This document shows, piece after piece, positions 60,349-64,000 of a stretch of DNA of 64,000 nt. The position numbers and the translations under genes are program-made. The stretch's first letter is position 1. Each line of letters starts with the position of its first letter. Origin of the DNA: Myceligenerans crystallogenes (GTDB taxonomy: Bacteria > Actinomycetota > Actinomycetes > Actinomycetales > Cellulomonadaceae); NCBI RefSeq assembly GCF_039529775.1, contig NZ_BAAANL010000007.1, positions 62,001 through 126,000 of the forward strand, written 5' to 3'. A model generated the notes under the pieces. It made no database searches and was not told the origin of the DNA. It worked only from the letters and a program-made list of their open reading frames with translations.

Positions 60349-61110
60349 TCACTCCTCGTCGTCGAGCGCCGCCATGACCTCGTCGCTGGCGTCGAAGTTG
60401 GCGAAGACGTTCTGCACGTCGTCGCTGTCCTCGAGCGCGTCGATGAGCCGCATGATCTTGCGGGCGGCCTCGACGTCGACCTCGACCTGCATCGACGGGT
60501 GCCAGACCACGTCGGCGGAGTCGTAGTCGATGCCGGCGTCCTGGATGGCCTTGCGCACGGGCACCAGGTCGGTCGCCTCGGACATGACCTCGATGACCTC
60601 GCCGAGGTCGGAGACCTCCTCGGCGCCCGCCTCCAGCGCGGCCTCCATGACCTCGTCCTCGCCGACGCCGTCGGACTTCGGCACGACGACGAGCCCCTTG
60701 CGGGAGAACAGGTAGGCGACCGAGCCCGGGTCGGCGAGCGAGCCGCCGTTGCGGTTGAACGCGGTGCGGACCTCGGCGGCGGCACGGTTCTTGTTGTCCG
60801 TGAGGCACTCGACCAGCACGGCGATGCCGTCGTTGCCGTAGCCCTCGTACATGATCGTCTGGTAGTCCACGGCGTCGGCGCCCTCGCCGGAGCCGCGCTT
60901 GACCGCGCGATCGATGTTGTCGTTCGGGACCGACGACTTCTTCGCCTTCTGGATGGCGTCGAACAGCGTCGGGTTACCGGCGGGGTCCCCGCCTCCCGTC
61001 CGGGCCGCGACCTCGATGTTCTTGATCAGCTTCGCGAAGAGCTTGCCACGCTTGGCGTCGATGACCGCCTTCTTGTGCTTGGTCGTGGCCCACTTGGAGT
61101 GACCTGACAT
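60349..61110 (-). CDS. yebC: YebC/PmpR (TACO1) family protein
   Basis: 253 residues. The N-terminus MSGHSKWATTKHKKAVIDAK is diagnostic, followed by RGKLFAKLIKNIEVAARTGG, DNIDRAVKRGSG, MYEGYGNDGIAVLVECLTDN, VAYLFSRKG and an acidic C-terminus. The family was first named as transcription regulators and has more recently been tied to translation of difficult proline stretches. It is part of the conserved pdxT-yebC-ruvC order. Confidence 0.96.
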   Translation of the reverse strand: MSGHSKWATTKHKKAVIDAKRGKLFAKLIKNIEVAARTGGGDPAGNPTLFDAIQKAKKSSVPNDNIDRAVKRGSGEGADAVDYQTIMYEGYGNDGIAVLVECLTDNKNRAAAEVRTAFNRNGGSLADPGSVAYLFSRKGLVVVPKSDGVGEDEVMEAALEAGAEEVSDLGEVIEVMSEATDLVPVRKAIQDAGIDYDSADVVWHPSMQVEVDVEAARKIMRLIDALEDSDDVQNVFANFDASDEVMAALDDEE

Positions 61111-61194
61111 GTACCCGTTAACTCCTTCGCGAATCTGTATGAATGCGGCGACTTCTCGGACTCCGCTCCGGGCGAGCGCCTCGTTGCCCGGCCC

Positions 61195-61860
61195 TCACCC
61201 TGCGCTGCGCCCTCCGTCGTCACCAGCGACAATCCCCACGAACAAGGCGTGCACGCGCGCGTCACCGGTGATCTCCGGGTGGAAGGCGGTGGCGAGCAGC
61301 GAGCCCTGCCGCGCTGCGACGATCTTACCGGCGGCAGCCAGCTCACGGCCTGCGGTATCCACCGCCGGGATCCTGGCCAGCACCTCGACGTCGGGCCCGG
61401 CCTCCTCGATCCACGGCGCGCGGATGAAGGCGGTACGCAGGAGCGCGCCCTCTCCGGCCGCACCGCCGGACACCCCCGCCATCTCGAGGTCCGTCTCGAA
61501 GGAGTCCACCTGCCGCCCGAACGCGTTGCGCCGCACGACGACGTCCATCCCCCCGAGCGTCCGCTGATCGGCGGTCCCGCCCACGATCCGGTCCGCGAGC
61601 AGGATCATCCCGGCGCACGACCCGTACACGGGCAGCCCTTCCTTGATCATCGCCCGCAGCGGGTCGGCCAGCCCGAAGATCTGCAGCAGCTTGTCGATGG
61701 TCGTCGACTCACCGCCGGGGATCACGAGCCCGTCGACGGCCTCGAGCTCGGCGAGCCGCCGCACGCCCACGCCCCGCGCACCGGCCGCCTCCAGCGCCGC
61801 GACGTGCTCGCGCACGTCACCCTGCAGGGCGAGCACTCCGACGTTCAACGCATGTGTCAC
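61195..61860 (-). CDS. pdxT: Pyridoxal 5'-phosphate synthase glutaminase subunit PdxT
   Basis: 221 residues from GTG 61860. Class I glutaminase: VGVLALQGDVREHVAALEA, LVIPGGESTT, nucleophile C82 in VYGSCAGMILLAD, and H194/E196 in TAFHPEITGD. It releases ammonia from glutamine for PdxS, which makes vitamin B6. PdxS itself is not in the window. One insertion, AGVSGGAAGEG (about 128-138), is Gly/Ala-rich. Confidence 0.96.
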   Translation of the reverse strand: MTHALNVGVLALQGDVREHVAALEAAGARGVGVRRLAELEAVDGLVIPGGESTTIDKLLQIFGLADPLRAMIKEGLPVYGSCAGMILLADRIVGGTADQRTLGGMDVVVRRNAFGRQVDSFETDLEMAGVSGGAAGEGALLRTAFIRAPWIEEAGPDVEVLARIPAVDTAGRELAAAGKIVAARQGSLLATAFHPEITGDARVHALFVGIVAGDDGGRSAG

Positions 61861-61906
61861 AGCAGACGATCCTATGCCGCGCGGCCGGCCCCGCCGGACG
61901 CGCGTC

Positions 61907-64000
61907 CTACGACCCCGCCGGCCCTCGCTCCTCGATGTCCACCAGCACGTCCGGCGTCACCCCGAGCGCGTCCCGCAGCACGCGTTCCCGCGCGGCGGTC
62001 TCCACGCTCTCGTCGCGCAGCGCGAACGCCTCGCGCACCGCGGCGGCCGCCGCCTCGGCCCGCCCGAGCCCGCGCAGCACCGTGGCCAGGTTGGTCAGCG
62101 CGGCGGCGAGGCCGTCCTGATGGTGCGGCTGCCGGGTGCGGGCCAGGTCCCGCAGCATGCTCACCGACTCGGTCGCGGGCGCGACGGCGTCCAGCGGGCG
62201 CCCGCTCTCGGTGAGCCGCAGGCCGAGCCGCGACAGCGACCTCGCCAGGTCCTCCTCGTACCGCCCGGGCAGCCGCGCGGCGAGCTCCCGCCGGACGGAG
62301 ACCGCCTCCTGCTCCAGCGGCAGCGCCTCGTCGAACCGCCCGAGCCGCGAGTAGGTCAGCGCCAGGTTGGAGCAGGAGGTCGCGAGCATGTCGCGGTACC
62401 GCTGCGGCGTCTCGCCGGCGAGCTCGCGCCGGATCGCCACCGCCTCCTCCTCCAGCCCCACGGCCTCCGCCACGCGCCCCTGGTTCGACAGCAGCGACCC
62501 CAGCCCCGTCAGCGACCACGCCACCAGCCACCGCATCCCGACCGGGTCGCGGCGCGCGAACCTCCGCCGGATCTGCAGCGCCTCCTGCGCGGCGGCGACC
62601 GCCTCGGCGGGCCGGTCGAGCTGCGCCGCGGCGTCGCTCAGGTTCGACAGCGCGAACGCCAGCCACTGCTCGTGCTCGCCCGGCCGCCGCATCGTGAGCC
62701 GACGGCGGATCTCGACGGACTCACGCAGCCCGTCGATGACGTCGGCCGCCCGCCCCAGCTCGACCTGCCCGACGGTGTTGGCCAGCACCTGCGCGAGCGT
62801 CGCCTCGTGCGCGGCGGGGTCGCGCGCCACGAGCCGCCGCAGCGTCGCGACCGACGCCGTGTGGCACATCTCGACCAGCTCCGGCCGCCCGAGGAAGTCG
62901 TACGTGACCGCCATGCTGTTCAGCGCGCCGGCCAGCGCGGGGTCCGTCCACACCGCCTCGGCCGCCGACGCCGCCCGGCACGCCCCGGCCACCTGCTCGG
63001 AGATCTGCAGCGACTCGCTGTAACGCCCCTTGCCGAAGTACATGCCCGAGAGCGCGAGCTGCGCCTCGAGCAGCGGCGCGCGGTACCGGTCGGGCTGGTG
63101 CCGGGCCAGGTCCCGCCACCGGGTGACGGCGTCCTCGGCCGCGGGCGGCAGCTCGTCGTACCGCTCCGGCGCGCCGAGCGAGCGGGCGAGCGTGGCGACG
63201 GCGTCGGCCCGCTCGGCCGCCGTCGTCCCCCCGTTCCGTTCCGTCGTCGTTCTCCGGTCCGTCGTCGTTCTCCGGTCCGTCGTCGTCCCGCCCGTCGTCG
63301 TCCTGCCCGACGCGCTCGTCCCGCCCGTCGTCGTCTCGCCCGACGCGCTCGTCCCGCCCGTCCCGCCCGCCGTCGTCGTCCCGTCCGTCGTGCCCGACGC
63401 CGCCTCGTGCGACGGATCCGCAGGATCCGTTTCTCCGCCGACGACGGCGACGAGCCGCTCGGCGAGTCCCACCGCCACCTCCCGCGGGAGCGGCCGGCGC
63501 CCGAACAGCCGCAGCACGTGCGCGAGCGGCGCCGCCTCGTCGGGGAGCGCCACGGCGACCCGCGCGAACAGGACGGTGGCGAGGCGGGCCGCCTCGGGCA
63601 CGCCCGGGTCGTCGACGTCGATCCGCAGCGCGAACAGCGCGACCTGGAACGCCTCGCCGGCGCTCAGGCCCTGGGTGCAGGCCTCGACGCGGTGCGGGTC
63701 CGCGGCGAGCGTCCGCGCGACGTGCAGCTCCTCGAGCCGGTGGGGCAGGCCGGCGTCCGAGGCACCCGACGACGGCAGCCGCCGCCCGCGCAGCATCGCG
63801 CCCGCCAGCGTCTCGTCCGGGTCGGCCCAGCGTTCGCGTTCCAGGTCGAGCAGCGCACCGACCCCCCGGGACACGTCGGCGACGCCGCCACGCACGAGGG
63901 CGACGAGGACGGCGGCGTGCACGTCGAGCACGGGTGCGGGTTCCGGCCCCTCGCGCACCCACGGGACGGCGCCGGCGCCGGTCGCGGCGCGGATCCCGGC
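61907..64000 (-). CDS. Tetratricopeptide-repeat protein, 5' end outside the window
   Basis: The frame is open from the window edge to a stop at 61907, 697 codons visible. The C-terminal ~400 residues are TPR repeats with a ~45-residue period (ALNSMAVTYDFLGRPELVEM; ALSNLSDAAAQLDRPAEAVA; CSNLALTYSRLGRFDEALPL; ALTNLATVLRGLGRAEAAAA). The N-terminal ~200 visible residues are helical. Between them is a Thr/Gly/Ser linker built from short repeats (63230-63410). TPR arrays bind other proteins; the role is unknown. A GTG at 63958 could be a start, but the frame continues upstream with similar composition, so I treat it as partial. Confidence 0.8.
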   Translation of the reverse strand, partial: AGIRAATGAGAVPWVREGPEPAPVLDVHAAVLVALVRGGVADVSRGVGALLDLERERWADPDETLAGAMLRGRRLPSSGASDAGLPHRLEELHVARTLAADPHRVEACTQGLSAGEAFQVALFALRIDVDDPGVPEAARLATVLFARVAVALPDEAAPLAHVLRLFGRRPLPREVAVGLAERLVAVVGGETDPADPSHEAASGTTDGTTTAGGTGGTSASGETTTGGTSASGRTTTGGTTTDRRTTTDRRTTTERNGGTTAAERADAVATLARSLGAPERYDELPPAAEDAVTRWRDLARHQPDRYRAPLLEAQLALSGMYFGKGRYSESLQISEQVAGACRAASAAEAVWTDPALAGALNSMAVTYDFLGRPELVEMCHTASVATLRRLVARDPAAHEATLAQVLANTVGQVELGRAADVIDGLRESVEIRRRLTMRRPGEHEQWLAFALSNLSDAAAQLDRPAEAVAAAQEALQIRRRFARRDPVGMRWLVAWSLTGLGSLLSNQGRVAEAVGLEEEAVAIRRELAGETPQRYRDMLATSCSNLALTYSRLGRFDEALPLEQEAVSVRRELAARLPGRYEEDLARSLSRLGLRLTESGRPLDAVAPATESVSMLRDLARTRQPHHQDGLAAALTNLATVLRGLGRAEAAAAAVREAFALRDESVETAARERVLRDALGVTPDVLVDIEERGPAGS

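Noticed and set aside
1..64000. tRNA, rRNA, insertion sequences, prophage genes or a replication origin
   Set aside because: I looked for tRNA-like cloverleafs, transposase motifs, integrases and DnaA-box clusters and saw none I could support.

Overview
The window is from a high-GC actinobacterium. GTG starts are frequent, and there are ATGA/TGATG gene overlaps and a conserved pdxT-yebC-ruvC-ruvA-ruvB-yajC-secD-secF-apt-relA block on the minus strand. The secreted GH16 glucanase with two discoidin-type domains and the overall gene content suggest Micrococcales, perhaps the Promicromonosporaceae/Cellulomonadaceae side. That placement is inference.

Layout. 1-5.2 kb: a LacI-type regulator tail, a two-discoidin GH16 glucanase, an Rv2578c-type radical SAM protein interrupted by a 155-residue mini-intein, and a secreted subtilisin. 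5.2-5.8 kb: a decayed GbsR/MarR-type regulator. 5.8-12.7 kb: a very large type I-E CRISPR array (112 countable repeats, 61-bp period) with a 100-N gap. 12.7-22.7 kb: a complete minus-strand type I-E operon, cas3-[30-codon micro-ORF]-cse1-cse2-cas7-cas5-cas6-cas1-cas2, running into the array. 22.8-30.8 kb: an accessory region with an Ltp/superinfection-exclusion-like membrane protein, a NarL-type two-component pair, a 964-residue RelE-like/UvrD-like helicase fused in frame to a histidine-kinase module, an XRE-ImmA/IrrE protein and a PIN-domain protein. 31-39 kb: a second NarL-type pair, an ArsB/NhaD-type transporter with a CBS protein, hisS, an ADP-ribosylglycohydrolase and hypotheticals. 39-48 kb: twin secreted SGNH hydrolases with shared promoter dyads and terminators, a membrane-anchored cyclophilin, a DUF349 protein, a LigD-type polymerase and an ATP-dependent DNA ligase. 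48.3-50.9 kb: a three-gene cassette (small protein, radical SAM/SPASM enzyme, LpxL-like acyltransferase homologue) that looks like an unassigned peptide-modification system. 50.9-62 kb: the core relA-to-pdxT block. 62-64 kb: the C-terminal part of a TPR protein running off the window.

How the genes work together. The Cas operon is one translationally coupled unit. Its crRNA strand is the minus strand: in that orientation the repeat closely resembles the E. coli I-E repeat, and decayed repeats lie at the far (low-coordinate) end. The first repeat lies only 16 bp beyond the cas2 stop, so the leader must overlap the cas2 3' end. The region upstream of cas3 reads like a defence or stress island. 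Its most unusual member is the helicase-histidine-kinase fusion, whose kinase half is paralogous to the stand-alone kinase two genes upstream. The two best candidates for undescribed biology are that fusion and the radical SAM/acyltransferase cassette.
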